The notes under the pieces are model-generated. The model saw nothing but the letters and a program-made list of their open reading frames with translations, searched no databases and had not been told where the DNA came from. A program made the position numbers and the translations under genes. A DNA stretch of 14,182 bases from Deltaproteobacteria bacterium (lineage in GTDB: Bacteria; Desulfobacterota; Syntrophia; Syntrophales; Smithellaceae): contig JAGFXG010000005.1 of the NCBI GenBank assembly GCA_017860985.1, forward strand, positions 1 through 14,182, written 5' to 3'. The first letter of the stretch is position 1. Every line of letters begins with the position of its first letter. Below are positions 1 to 9,119 of this stretch, piece after piece.

Positions 1-2
1 CT

Positions 3-1008
<1,006 letters not shown>

Positions 1009-1020
1009 GCGAGGATTCCA

Positions 1021-1437
1021 ATGGCGGAAGAAATAACTCTTGAAGTGGTAACGCCGGAAAAAATGGTTTTTTCCGGGAAGGTTGACGAAGTGACTCTGCC
1101 TGGAACAGAAGGTGAGTTTGGCGTGTTGCGCGGACATGAACCTTTCTTGACCTCGGTGGATATTGGAGAGCTTTACTTCCTCGCCGGCGGAAAAAAAATC
1201 TATTATGCCGTTAATACCGGTTATGCGGAAGTAACGGGAAGCAAGGTTACCGTCTTGATTGAAACGGCGGAAAGAGCCGATGCTATCGATAAAGACAGGG
1301 CCATCAAGGCGAAGGAAAAGGCAACGGCAAGTTTAGGGCAGCTCAACAAGGAGCATGAAGACTACGAAAAAATGCGTTTAGCGCTTGCCCGTGCCATCAA
1401 CAGGATTAGTGTTGCTGAAAAACTGATGCAAAACTGA
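1021..1437 (+). CDS. atpC: ATP synthase F1 epsilon subunit
   Basis: Epsilon subunit of the F1 central stalk, which couples rotation to the c-ring and can inhibit ATP hydrolysis. The protein is 138 aa, normal for the family. Residues 1-85 form the N-terminal beta-sandwich, with the hallmark [16 protein letters not shown] (about 26-41) and NTGYAEV (65-71). Residues 88-138 form the C-terminal helical hairpin ([12 protein letters not shown]... [16 protein letters not shown] type). The start is supported by GAGGA at 1011-1015, 5 nt before the ATG. The gene follows atpD by 12 nt, is last in the operon, and runs into a strong terminator 18 nt after its stop. No anomalies. Confidence 0.96.
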   Translation: MAEEITLEVVTPEKMVFSGKVDEVTLPGTEGEFGVLRGHEPFLTSVDIGELYFLAGGKKIYYAVNTGYAEVTGSKVTVLIETAERADAIDKDRAIKAKEKATASLGQLNKEHEDYEKMRLALARAINRISVAEKLMQN

Positions 1438-1455
1438 TCAGTTTCAATATGGATT

Positions 1456-1494
1456 AAAAAAAAGCAGCTCTGCATGAAGAGAGCTGCTTTTTTT
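1456..1494. terminator. Bidirectional rho-independent terminator between atpC and greA
   Basis: Inverted repeat GCAGCTC (1464-1470) / GAGCTGC (1481-1487) with a 10-nt loop. It is flanked by eight A on the left (1456-1463) and seven T on the right (1488-1494). Because of the A and T tracts it reads as a hairpin plus U-tract on either strand, so it should end both the rightward atp operon and the leftward greA transcript, whose stop lies 45 nt away. Confidence 0.9.
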
Positions 1495-1538
1495 ATGGTA
1501 TTTTGTGCTTTTGAATATTTCGGGAATGGGACGAGTGC

Positions 1539-2018
1539 TTATTCGATGGAAATGTCGATAATCTGAAATTTGCGCGTTCCTCCCGGCGTTTTCACGATGA
1601 TCTCGCTGTCAATGCTTTTTCCGATCAGCGCCCTGCCGATCGGGGACGTAACTGAAATCTTATTGAGGTTGATGTCCGATTCAAACGGGCCGACGAGCTG
1701 ATATTTTATTTCTTCTCCGCCGTCACTGTCAATATCGGCAATGGTCACATAACTACCAAACACCACTTTGTCACTTACGATTCCAGTCAGATTGATGATG
1801 TTGCAGGATGCCAGGTTGTTTTCCAGTTCCTGTGACTTGCCATGCAGGAAGGACTGTCGCTCCTTTGCCGCGGAATATTCCGCATTCTCAGATAGATCGC
1901 CATGGGATCGAGCAACTTCGATATCACGGATATTTTCAGGAATGGCCACATTCTTAATGTTGTCCAGTTCCTTTTTTAATTTTTCAAAGCCCTCTTTCGT
2001 AATAGGCATCTTTTCCAT
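1539..2018 (-). CDS. greA: Transcription elongation factor GreA
   Basis: GreA rescues backtracked RNA polymerase by inserting its coiled coil into the secondary channel and stimulating cleavage of the transcript 3' end. The protein is 159 aa, typical. Residues 1-77 are the N-terminal coiled coil. The tip motif GDLSENAEY (40-48) contains the acidic pair Asp41/Glu44 that positions the catalytic metal in the family. It is followed by AAKERQ and then the C-terminal FKBP-like domain with SPIGRALIGK (125-134). I chose the start at 2018 because TGGAG (plus-strand complement at 2024-2028) lies 5 nt upstream; a second Met, residue 4, is less well placed. The gene is convergent with atpC and divergent from moaA, and is probably monocistronic. 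GreB is less likely given the sequence and the context. Confidence 0.95.
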   Translation of the reverse strand: MEKMPITKEGFEKLKKELDNIKNVAIPENIRDIEVARSHGDLSENAEYSAAKERQSFLHGKSQELENNLASCNIINLTGIVSDKVVFGSYVTIADIDSDGGEEIKYQLVGPFESDINLNKISVTSPIGRALIGKSIDSEIIVKTPGGTRKFQIIDISIE

Positions 2019-2149
2019 AAATACTCCAGACAGATTGGCCTTGCTCTGACGTGATTCTATTGTTCAACAACAGGCAGGAACTTCTTTTTCATAATTTCTA
2101 AACGAGAAGATGCGTCCTGTCAAGAAACATTTCATTTTGTCTTTCGTGG

Positions 2150-2172
2150 ACATGCGATGACCGATCGCATGT
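2150..2172. repeat. 9-bp perfect inverted repeat upstream of moaA
   Basis: ACATGCGAT (2150-2158) and ATCGCATGT (2164-2172) are perfect reverse complements with a 5-nt spacer. There is no T-tract on either side, so a terminator is unlikely. The position, in the gap between the divergent greA and moaA, suits a dimeric regulator operator or an RNA hairpin in the moaA leader. The function is inferred from position only. Confidence 0.5.
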
Positions 2173-2189
2173 AAATGGTGCGGAGATAA

Positions 2190-2200
2190 GCCTGTCAGGC
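2190..2200. repeat. 11-bp palindrome GCCTGTCAGGC upstream of moaA
   Basis: GCCTG-T-CAGGC is a perfect palindrome around one central base. It lies 18 nt after the 9-bp inverted repeat at 2150-2172 and 76 nt before the preferred moaA start. It could be a second operator half or a chance palindrome. It does not match a ModE site or the molybdenum-cofactor riboswitch consensus as I remember them. Confidence 0.3.
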
Positions 2201-2275
2201 ATATGTTGTTTTGTCGGATGGATTGTGTTAATGAACGTCAGTCATGCATGTGGAAAGGAATTATACGTCGTAGCT

Positions 2276-3268
2276 ATGCTCGATAAATATGAAAGGGATA
2301 TCAATTATCTTCGGGTTTCCATTACCGACCGGTGCAACCTGCGTTGTACATATTGCCGCCCCAAGGAAGGTTTTTCACTGAAGGGGCATGATGATATTCT
2401 CCGTTACGAGGACATTCTTCGCGTTGTTTCTCAGGCCGTTAAAATGGGATTTATCAAAGTTCGCCTGACGGGCGGTGAACCGCTTGTCCGGCGCGGGTTT
2501 GTCGAGTTTGCCGCCGCCCTGAAAAAAATTCAGGGACTTCAGGATATCAGCCTGACAACCAATGGCGCTTTGCTGGATAAATATGCTGAAGGTATCTTCA
2601 ACGCGGGCATTACCAGGATCAATATCAGCCTGGATTCTTTGAATGCTAAAAAATATTTTCAGATAACCGGCGGGGGCAATATTGACGACGTATTGCGTGG
2701 TATTGATGCCGCGGAAAAGGCCGGCTTTGCGCCCATTAAAATCAATACGGTTGTCCTGAAAGGATTCAATGACGATGAAGTGCTGAATTTTGTCGATTTG
2801 GCGAGGAAGAAACCGTTTCAGATGCGCTTTATCGAAATCATGCCGATCAGTGAGGTGAATATTAATCAGCCTCAGGAGTTTCTGGCTGCGGATCAGCTGC
2901 TGAACATTATCGGGAGGCATTTCCAGCTTGAACCGGTCAACGGGAAGAAACACAAATCGGACGGTCCGGCAAGGATATTTAAAGTTAAGGGGGGACGGGG
3001 AGAGATCGGCATTATCAATTCTGTCAGTGATCATTTCTGCGCCACCTGCAACCGTATGCGGCTGACCGCTGACGGCAAGCTGCGGGTTTGCCTTCTCAAG
3101 GAAGAAGAAGTTGATTTGAAGGATGCGCTGAACAGCCATTGCAGTGATGCTGAATTAGCGGGTCTGATCCGTCGGGCGATATTGTTGAAGCCCCAAAAAC
3201 ACGACATGGACTGCACGGATAGACATTTGAAAAAATGTTACCGCGATATGTCGGACATTGGCGGATGA
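2276..3268 (+). CDS. moaA: GTP 3',8-cyclase MoaA (molybdenum cofactor biosynthesis)
   Basis: Radical SAM enzyme that turns GTP into 3',8-cyclo-GTP, the first step of molybdopterin synthesis. From the ATG at 2276 it has 330 aa, the usual length. It shows the N-terminal [4Fe-4S] motif CNLRCTYC (Cys20, 24, 27), the SAM-binding TGGEP (65-69), and the C-terminal cluster motif C-x2-C-x13-C (Cys255, 258, 272) that binds GTP. It ends in the Gly-Gly tail (DIGG) needed by the family. The frame is open further upstream (GTG 2225, ATG 2231), which would add 17 or 15 poorly conserved residues. AAGGAA at 2255-2260 lies 15 nt before 2276, so the start is not settled by its ribosome site. No other moa, moe or mob gene is next to it; molybdenum or tungsten enzymes must be encoded elsewhere. 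Confidence 0.95.
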   Translation: MLDKYERDINYLRVSITDRCNLRCTYCRPKEGFSLKGHDDILRYEDILRVVSQAVKMGFIKVRLTGGEPLVRRGFVEFAAALKKIQGLQDISLTTNGALLDKYAEGIFNAGITRINISLDSLNAKKYFQITGGGNIDDVLRGIDAAEKAGFAPIKINTVVLKGFNDDEVLNFVDLARKKPFQMRFIEIMPISEVNINQPQEFLAADQLLNIIGRHFQLEPVNGKKHKSDGPARIFKVKGGRGEIGIINSVSDHFCATCNRMRLTADGKLRVCLLKEEEVDLKDALNSHCSDAELAGLIRRAILLKPQKHDMDCTDRHLKKCYRDMSDIGG

Positions 3269-3275
3269 AACTCTG

Positions 3276-3306
3276 TTGGTGCAATAATCTGAAGATGAAG
3301 TATAAT
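3276..3306 (+). promoter_or_regulatory. Candidate sigma-70 promoter for the methyltransferase-radical SAM pair
   Basis: A perfect -10 TATAAT at 3301-3306 is preceded by TTGGTG (3276-3281, 4 of 6 to TTGACA) with a 19-nt spacer, longer than ideal. It sits just after the moaA stop and would start transcription near 3313, leaving a leader of about 90 nt before the methyltransferase. Confidence 0.45.
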
Positions 3307-3325
3307 ATAGCATAATTTTGTTATT

Positions 3326-3401
3326 GCCACTGATAGGGGAGCAGGTGACTGCCTGTCCCGATAAACGCGAAAAGCTCTGCTGTCTTTGATAAGAGGGTGG
3401 C
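3326..3401 (+). promoter_or_regulatory. Foldable leader that could hide the methyltransferase ribosome site
   Basis: Within the predicted leader, GCCAC (3326-3330) can pair with GTGGC (3397-3401), which overlaps the end of the Shine-Dalgarno region GAGGGTGG (3393-3400). Inside this outer stem is a second hairpin: GGG-A-GCAGG (3337-3345) with CCTGTCCC (3352-3359), one bulged A, one G-U pair and a 6-nt loop. An alternative pairing AGCAG/CTGCT is also possible, so two exclusive folds exist. This layout resembles a translational switch, but the sequence matches no riboswitch class I can name. Function is speculative. Confidence 0.3.
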
Positions 3402-3404
3402 TGC

Positions 3405-4187
3405 ATGTTATTTGATCCGCTACAGGCTGTCTCACAGGATCAATGGCTGGAAACCGAACTGGGACGCTATATATTTTCCAGGCAGGAAAAATTGATCATG
3501 GACCTGGTGCGCCCTGCCGCCGGTGAATCTGTGCTGGATGTTGGGTGTGGGTCGGGGAATTATTTAAATCTGTTTAAGCAAAAAAAATGCTCCCTGACCG
3601 GAATTGATCCATCAGATGCCGCCCTTGCTTCAGCCAAAAATAAACTCGGTCATCGTTGCGAACTTGTACGGGGTAATGCCGTTGATCTTCCTTTTTCCGA
3701 TAATGAATTTGACATTGTTACTTTGATCAATAATGTGCGAACTTTGGATGATCCGCAAAAAATCATTGCGGAAGCTGTCCGCGTGAGCCGAAACCGCGTT
3801 TTCATCGGCTTTTTCAATAAGCATACTTTTGTGGGAACACGCCAATCTGTCCGCAGGCTTTTTGGCTTTCCCGTCACGTCCGGAATACGCTTTTTCACCG
3901 TCGGTGAAATGCAGTCCCTCATCAGCGAAGCAATCTCATCGCCTTCAGTCGCATGGGGATCCGTTATTTATCTTCCCGGTCCGTTTTACACCTTTTTTTC
4001 GGAGCTGGAGGAACTTTTTCCCGTCAAGAAAAATCCACTTGGTGCTTTTGTCGGAATGGCTTTCGCTGTCAACTATACGTATCAAACCGTCCAGAATCCC
4101 ATTTTGAATTCATTTGATGTGAAAGCAAAAACGAGGGCTGCGGCTCCGGAAGCTGTTCGCGTCATGCTTCAGGAGGGTGATCGATGA
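3405..4187 (+). CDS. Class I SAM-dependent methyltransferase (UbiE/Methyltransf_11-like)
   Basis: A 260-aa soluble protein with a Rossmann methyltransferase domain over about residues 40-135. Motif I is VLDVGCGSG (43-51), the acidic ribose-binding loop is GIDPSD (66-71), and DLPFSDNEFDIV (94-105) is the usual post-II region. The substrate cannot be read from sequence; the C-terminal half (about 140-260) has aromatic-rich segments such as YLPGPFYTFFSELEELF that may form the substrate lid. GAGG at 3393-3396 lies 8 nt before the ATG. The stop overlaps the next gene's start by 4 nt (ATGA), and that gene's strong AGGAGG lies within this reading frame. This implies translational coupling and a shared pathway with the radical SAM enzyme. 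Not recognisably an arsenite, ubiquinone or rRNA methyltransferase. Confidence 0.87.
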   Translation: MLFDPLQAVSQDQWLETELGRYIFSRQEKLIMDLVRPAAGESVLDVGCGSGNYLNLFKQKKCSLTGIDPSDAALASAKNKLGHRCELVRGNAVDLPFSDNEFDIVTLINNVRTLDDPQKIIAEAVRVSRNRVFIGFFNKHTFVGTRQSVRRLFGFPVTSGIRFFTVGEMQSLISEAISSPSVAWGSVIYLPGPFYTFFSELEELFPVKKNPLGAFVGMAFAVNYTYQTVQNPILNSFDVKAKTRAAAPEAVRVMLQEGDR

Positions 4188-5194
4188 TCCGCGAAGCGCT
4201 GCTTTATGATAAACTCGATGACGACCGTGTTCAGTGTGCACTGTGCGCTCACCGCTGCAAGATCAATCCCGGCCGTCGGGGTCTCTGTGGTGTGAGGGAA
4301 AATAAAAACGGTGTTTTGTATTCTCTTGTTTTTGGGACACTGATTGCCGAGCATGTTGATCCGATTGAAAAGAAGCCTTTTTTCCATGTTCATCCCGCGA
4401 CGAGATCGTATTCCATAGCCACAGTCGGCTGTAATTTCAGCTGTGAATTTTGCCAAAATCATGAAATCTCTCAAATGCCACGTTCCACGCTGATGATCAC
4501 AGGTGAAGATACCGCCCCTGCGGTCATTGTGGAGCGGGCAAAAAATAGTGCATGCAAAACAATCGCTTATACCTATACGGAACCAACTGTTTATCTGGAA
4601 ACCGCATTGGAAACTGCCAGGATTGCCTGTTTGGAAGGTTTACAGAATGTTTTTGTGACCAACGGCTTCATGACTCCGGAAGCCATTGATATTATTTCCC
4701 CTTACCTTGCTGCCGCCAATGTGGATTTAAAATCTTTTCGTGATGAATTTTACAAAAAACAATGTGGCGCGAAGCTTAACCCGGTTTTAGACACCTTGAA
4801 AAAGATCAAGGAGCGGGGAATCTGGCTGGAAATTACCACTCTGCTTATTCCCGGATTAAACGACTCTCTGGAAGAATTACGGGACATAGCAGCGTTCATC
4901 TGCAGCCTGGGATCAGAAACTCCCTGGCATATCAGCAGATTCCATCCACAGTTCAAGATGGTCAGGACGCCGCCGACCCCGATTTCCTCGCTCCACAGGG
5001 CCTGTCATATCGGAAAGGAAGCCGGATTAATGTATGTTTATAGCGGGAATGTGCCGGGCGACGAGGGTGAAAATACCTATTGCTCAAATTGTTCTAATCT
5101 GCTAATTAATCGTTATGGTTACAGAATTGTCGCCAACTATCTGTCGGGAAATTCATGTCCCAAATGCGGAAAGAAACTGGAGGGTGTTTTTTAA
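4184..5194 (+). CDS. amrS: AmmeMemoRadiSam-type radical SAM enzyme (PflA-like, AmrS)
   Basis: A 336-aa radical SAM protein. In order it has an N-terminal cysteine knuckle (CALCAHRC, Cys18/21/25, plus Cys35 in GLCGVR), the radical SAM cluster motif CNFSCEFCQN (Cys83, 87, 90), and the TYTEPTVYLE segment typical of this family and of pyruvate formate-lyase activase relatives. It ends in a zinc-ribbon-like tail, CSNC (300, 303) and CPKC (325, 328). This architecture matches the radical SAM member of the AmmeMemoRadiSam set, whose reaction is not firmly known. The partners Memo and AMMECR1 are not adjacent. The start is fixed by AGGAGG (4171-4176) 7 nt upstream and the ATGA overlap with the methyltransferase. 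A specific glycyl-radical activase is less likely because no such enzyme is nearby and the extra cysteine pairs fit this family better. Confidence 0.87.
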   Translation: MIREALLYDKLDDDRVQCALCAHRCKINPGRRGLCGVRENKNGVLYSLVFGTLIAEHVDPIEKKPFFHVHPATRSYSIATVGCNFSCEFCQNHEISQMPRSTLMITGEDTAPAVIVERAKNSACKTIAYTYTEPTVYLETALETARIACLEGLQNVFVTNGFMTPEAIDIISPYLAAANVDLKSFRDEFYKKQCGAKLNPVLDTLKKIKERGIWLEITTLLIPGLNDSLEELRDIAAFICSLGSETPWHISRFHPQFKMVRTPPTPISSLHRACHIGKEAGLMYVYSGNVPGDEGENTYCSNCSNLLINRYGYRIVANYLSGNSCPKCGKKLEGVF

Positions 5195-5431
5195 GACTCT
5201 TTGAAGATAACAGTTCCATGGGCACGTTCTAAAAAATCTGTCCTGATTTGGCCGGATTTCATTTTTAGGCCTCTTGTTTATCTATTGCAATTTTATCTGT
5301 TATTCTAATCAAAGCACTATATGTTGTGGTATTATTTTTATTGAATACATATTGTTGTATTTTCACTTTACAAAGGAAATATCTTTTGTTAGGCTTTTCC
5401 AAAATTTAGACAGTTCGGTTAAAGATGCATT

Positions 5432-8400
5432 ATGAAGCTTAAACGGCTAGAAATATCAGGTTTTAAATCCTTCCGTGACAAAACCGTCATTGATTTTTCC
5501 CAGGGCGTAAATGCGATTGTCGGGCCCAACGGCTGCGGAAAATCAAACGTGGTTGACGCGATCCGCTGGGTGATGGGGGAGCAGCGGGTCAAAGCACTGC
5601 GCGGAAAGAAAATGGACGATGTAATCTTCAACGGCAGTGAAGATGCCGCTCCTGTAAGCATGGCGGAAGTGGTCATGACTCTGTCCAGCGGCGGGTCAAG
5701 TTTTCCCGGTGTATACGGTGAGTTGACGGAAGTTTCCATTTCACGCAGAGCCATTTTAGACGATGAAAATGAATACTGCATCAATCGTGTACCCTGCCGA
5801 CTGCTGGATATCAAAGAGTTCTTTATGGGCACGGGCATTGGCGCAAGAACTTATTCTCTGGTGGAGCAGGGCTCCGTGGCCACCATGGTGGAGGCCAAGC
5901 CGGAAGACCGCCGCCTGTTCATTGAAGATGCGGCCGGCGTGTCCAAATACAAAAGCCGTAAAGATGCCGCCGTTCGAAAGATGGAAGCAACCAGGCAGAA
6001 TATTCTCCGCCTCAACGACATTCATAAGGAAGTAAAATCCCAGCTCAATGCCATTGCCAGACAGGCCAAAAAAGCCGAGCAATACAAGGAAATAAAGCTG
6101 CGGATCAAGGATACGGAACTGATTCTTGCCAAGCAGGATTTTGCGAAACTGGCAGGTAAAAGTGACGAATTGCAGGAATCCCGGACTCATTTTTCCGGGC
6201 AGTCTGAAAGCATCAGGGCTCAACTGGAGGCAAAGGAATCCGCCCTGGAAGAAATGAAGGCGAAGCTGATGGAGAACGACGAACAAATCAGCAGCCGTCA
6301 AACCGAGCTTTATGAAATTAAAAATTCAATTACCATCAAGGAAAAAAATATTGAGTTTTCGCGCCGCCGGATTACCGAAGCCACGGAGCGCAAACAAAAG
6401 AATCAATCTGAAATAGATTTGATGGAGCATAAAAAGTCATCCCTCGCGGTTGAAATGGATAATCTGCAGAAAAAGGCGGAGGAAGCCATGAACCGGATGA
6501 CCCAGCTTCAGAACGAGCTGGACGCCGGCCAGAAAGAAGTTGAGGGGCTTCTGGAAAGCGACAGGGAAATCAACTCCCGGCTGGAAGAACATAAAATCCG
6601 ATACATTGATGTGATGCAGGATCTGGCCAAGTTCAACAACATCATCACGACCCTTAACAAAAACCTGGAGGATTTCAAGAAGCGCGAAGAGAGGGAAAAC
6701 CGCGAAATTGAACAGGACAAAAACAGATTTGATGAACTGGCGGTTAAGCTGCAGTCGCTCAGGGCGGACCAGACGGCGGAAGAAGAGGAAATCAACAAGC
6801 TGACCGGGCAGAAAGAGGCGATCGCAGAAGAGCTGCAAAGGGCCAGGTCGGATTTGCAGGTCCTCGAAGAGCGGATCATGCAAACCAAGGAAGAAGCGGG
6901 CGGAAAGTCATCGCGTCTTCAATCGCTGGGAGAGTTTCAGGCCGCTTTTAAATGGTCCAGCGACGGTGTGAAGAAGGTGATTGAAACGCAGGGTGATCAG
7001 GACAGGTTTTACGGAGTAGTGGCCGATCACATCAATGTGCCCCGCGAATATGAATCCGCTGTGGAAGCGGTGCTGGGCGACAAGTTGCAGTACGTCGTGG
7101 TGAAGAACCAGGAAGAAGGCCTTCGCGCCATTGATTATCTGAAAAATTATCAGCTGGGCCGGGGAAGTTTTGTGCCGGTGGAATTGCGCGGCAATCATGC
7201 TGAAACATACAGCGCCGAGCATCTTGAGGAAGCTGAGCCCCTTCGGAGTAAAGTAGTTGTTCAGGAAGAATTTCAGCAGATTGCCGATTGTCTCCTGGGG
7301 GATGTCTTATTAACGCCATCGATCACCACGGGGATTAATCTGTGGAAGAAAAACGGCTTCCGGGGGACACTGGTAACACCGGAAGGCGATACCATCAGTC
7401 CAAACGGCGTGTTGACCGGCGGCAGCGGAGCGGCAGTGGAAAAAAGTCTGCTGGCGACCAAAAGAGAAATCGCCGAACTGGAAACGGACGTCAGAAAGCT
7501 TTCTAAAGAACTGGATGATCAGATTGAGGAAAAGAAAAAACTGGTTTCATCGATCACCGCTTGGGATGAAGAACTCACGGAGCTGAAAAACAGAACGCAC
7601 CGGCTGGATATAGACATCAACGGCCGTAAAAAAGATTTGGAACGGTTTGAAGATGAATCGGAAAGATTGAAACAGAGAATCGCTGTCCTCGAATACAACC
7701 GTCAGAATATAAAAACGGAAGAGGCTCAGGCCGCACAGAAACTTCTGGAGATCAAAGAGAATGTCCTGCTGAAAGAAACGGCTGAAAAAGAGCTCAACGA
7801 AATTATCTCCGTATTCAATAACCGCAGGCAACAGTCGCGGACGGCCATTGACGCACAGGAGAGATCCCTGACGGAGAAAAAAGTTTTGCTGGCTTCTCTG
7901 GCGGAGAAGAAGGAAGCGGACCTGAGAACCGTTGCGCGGCTGCAGCATGATATCGGCCTTAACGAAAGTGAAGTTTCAAGAAAAAAAGAAGAGATCACCG
8001 CCTGCGACACACAGATGACGGATTTGGTCTCGTCCGTTGAAGCGGAACAGGAAATGCTGCAGTCCCTTTACGGCAAACTGGCATCCTGCGAAGCGATATT
8101 GACCGAAATGAAAGAAAAGAGGGCCGCCGAAGATGAACGGCTAAGGGGGCAGGAAAACGAAATCCGCGACATCAAGAGAAATCTTGATGATCTGCAGAAG
8201 CAGGCAAACGAACTGGAAATGCAGTGCCGTGAAGCGGCTTTAAACATTGACAATCTGCAAAAGACGGTAACTGAAAAGCACGGTGTTGATCTTAAGGCCG
8301 CAATGACGGATTTTGTCATGGTTACGGAGGACAGAATTGCGGAACTTTCCGCTGTGCTGGATAAAGACAGGCAAACGATTGATAACTTCGGCGAAGTGAA

Positions 8401-8980
8401 TCTGCTGGCGCTCAACGAATATGCTGAACTCGATCAGCGCAATCAGTTTTTGACGACGCAGCTTGCCGATCTTAACGAATCGCTGTCTTCCCTGCAGAGG
8501 ACGATCACCCGGATTAATAAAATATCCCGTGAACGGTTTGCCGAAACCTTTGCCGCCGTCAACGAATGCTTCAAAGATGTATTTGCGAAGATTTTTCCCG
8601 GCGGCCGGGGCCGGCTACTGCTCACCGATGAGAATGATCTTCTGGAAACCGGCGTGGATATTGATATTCAGATTCCGGGCAAAAAAGCGCAGAGCGTCAG
8701 CCTGCTGTCCGGCGGTGAAAAATCGCTCGCGGCAATCGCCCTGATTTTTTCCATCCTCATGTACCGTCCGACGCCCTTCCTGATTCTGGACGAAGTGGAT
8801 GCGGCGCTCGACGATGCCAATACCAACCTTTTCAACCGGCTGATCAAAGGTGTTGCGGGACAGTCCCAGGTTATCATGATCACGCACAACAAGAGTACGA
8901 TGGAAGTTGCCGATACGCTTTTTGGCGTGACCATGCAGAAGCAGGGGATATCCTCCCTAGTCTCCGTCAATCTGAACTAA
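5432..8980 (+). CDS. smc: Chromosome segregation protein SMC
   Basis: A 1182-aa SMC ATPase that works as a dimer with ScpA/ScpB to organise and resolve the nucleoid. The N-terminal head has FKSFRDKT and the Walker A GPNGCGKSN (31-39), with the R-loop/Q-loop region following. The first coiled-coil arm runs from about residue 175 to 505. The hinge spans about 520-665 (YGVVADHINVP, then GTLVTPEGDTISPNGVLTGG with its conserved glycines). The second arm runs to about 1000. The C-terminal head has the signature LSGGEKS (1092-1098), Walker B FLILDEVD (1116-1123) with catalytic Glu1121, and the D-loop ALDD. Length is that of canonical bacterial SMC, not MukB or RecN. The ATG at 5432 fits the family N-terminus (MKLKRLEISGFKSF), although no good Shine-Dalgarno precedes it. 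Upstream is a 237-nt AT-rich gap, so it probably has its own promoter. ftsY follows after 139 nt. Confidence 0.97.
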   Translation: MKLKRLEISGFKSFRDKTVIDFSQGVNAIVGPNGCGKSNVVDAIRWVMGEQRVKALRGKKMDDVIFNGSEDAAPVSMAEVVMTLSSGGSSFPGVYGELTEVSISRRAILDDENEYCINRVPCRLLDIKEFFMGTGIGARTYSLVEQGSVATMVEAKPEDRRLFIEDAAGVSKYKSRKDAAVRKMEATRQNILRLNDIHKEVKSQLNAIARQAKKAEQYKEIKLRIKDTELILAKQDFAKLAGKSDELQESRTHFSGQSESIRAQLEAKESALEEMKAKLMENDEQISSRQTELYEIKNSITIKEKNIEFSRRRITEATERKQKNQSEIDLMEHKKSSLAVEMDNLQKKAEEAMNRMTQLQNELDAGQKEVEGLLESDREINSRLEEHKIRYIDVMQDLAKFNNIITTLNKNLEDFKKREERENREIEQDKNRFDELAVKLQSLRADQTAEEEEINKLTGQKEAIAEELQRARSDLQVLEERIMQTKEEAGGKSSRLQSLGEFQAAFKWSSDGVKKVIETQGDQDRFYGVVADHINVPREYESAVEAVLGDKLQYVVVKNQEEGLRAIDYLKNYQLGRGSFVPVELRGNHAETYSAEHLEEAEPLRSKVVVQEEFQQIADCLLGDVLLTPSITTGINLWKKNGFRGTLVTPEGDTISPNGVLTGGSGAAVEKSLLATKREIAELETDVRKLSKELDDQIEEKKKLVSSITAWDEELTELKNRTHRLDIDINGRKKDLERFEDESERLKQRIAVLEYNRQNIKTEEAQAAQKLLEIKENVLLKETAEKELNEIISVFNNRRQQSRTAIDAQERSLTEKKVLLASLAEKKEADLRTVARLQHDIGLNESEVSRKKEEITACDTQMTDLVSSVEAEQEMLQSLYGKLASCEAILTEMKEKRAAEDERLRGQENEIRDIKRNLDDLQKQANELEMQCREAALNIDNLQKTVTEKHGVDLKAAMTDFVMVTEDRIAELSAVLDKDRQTIDNFGEVNLLALNEYAELDQRNQFLTTQLADLNESLSSLQRTITRINKISRERFAETFAAVNECFKDVFAKIFPGGRGRLLLTDENDLLETGVDIDIQIPGKKAQSVSLLSGGEKSLAAIALIFSILMYRPTPFLILDEVDAALDDANTNLFNRLIKGVAGQSQVIMITHNKSTMEVADTLFGVTMQKQGISSLVSVNLN

Positions 8981-9119
8981 TCCATTCCTTTACTTTAGCA
9001 AAGAAAATCGTTATGAATATAGATCAGAAGGCGTGAACCGTTTTCACTCGATTGGTTTTCGTTGATGTAATTGGAATCATTCATAAATCATTTCAAAGAA
9101 GAAAGGAATCTGCAGTCAA

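Noticed and set aside
2375..3139. 254-codon open frame on the minus strand inside moaA
   Set aside because: It is a shadow of the well-supported moaA; its translation has no domain-like pattern and no ribosome site was seen.
5250..5271. GGCC...GGCC as a terminator after the radical SAM gene
   Set aside because: The stem is only 4 bp with a 14-nt loop and no clean T-tract; too weak to call.
5195..5431. AT-rich gap before smc searched for a promoter
   Set aside because: Several TTG and TATTAT-like hexamers occur but none pair at 16-18 nt with good matches, so no specific promoter is claimed.
5756..6301. 181-codon minus-strand frame inside smc
   Set aside because: It lies opposite the conserved SMC head and coiled-coil coding sequence; its translation is low-complexity and typical of antisense of charged helices.
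8981..9119. smc-ftsY gap searched for a terminator or promoter
   Set aside because: Only the AAAGGAA ribosome site stands out; no stem with a T-tract and no good hexamer pair was found.
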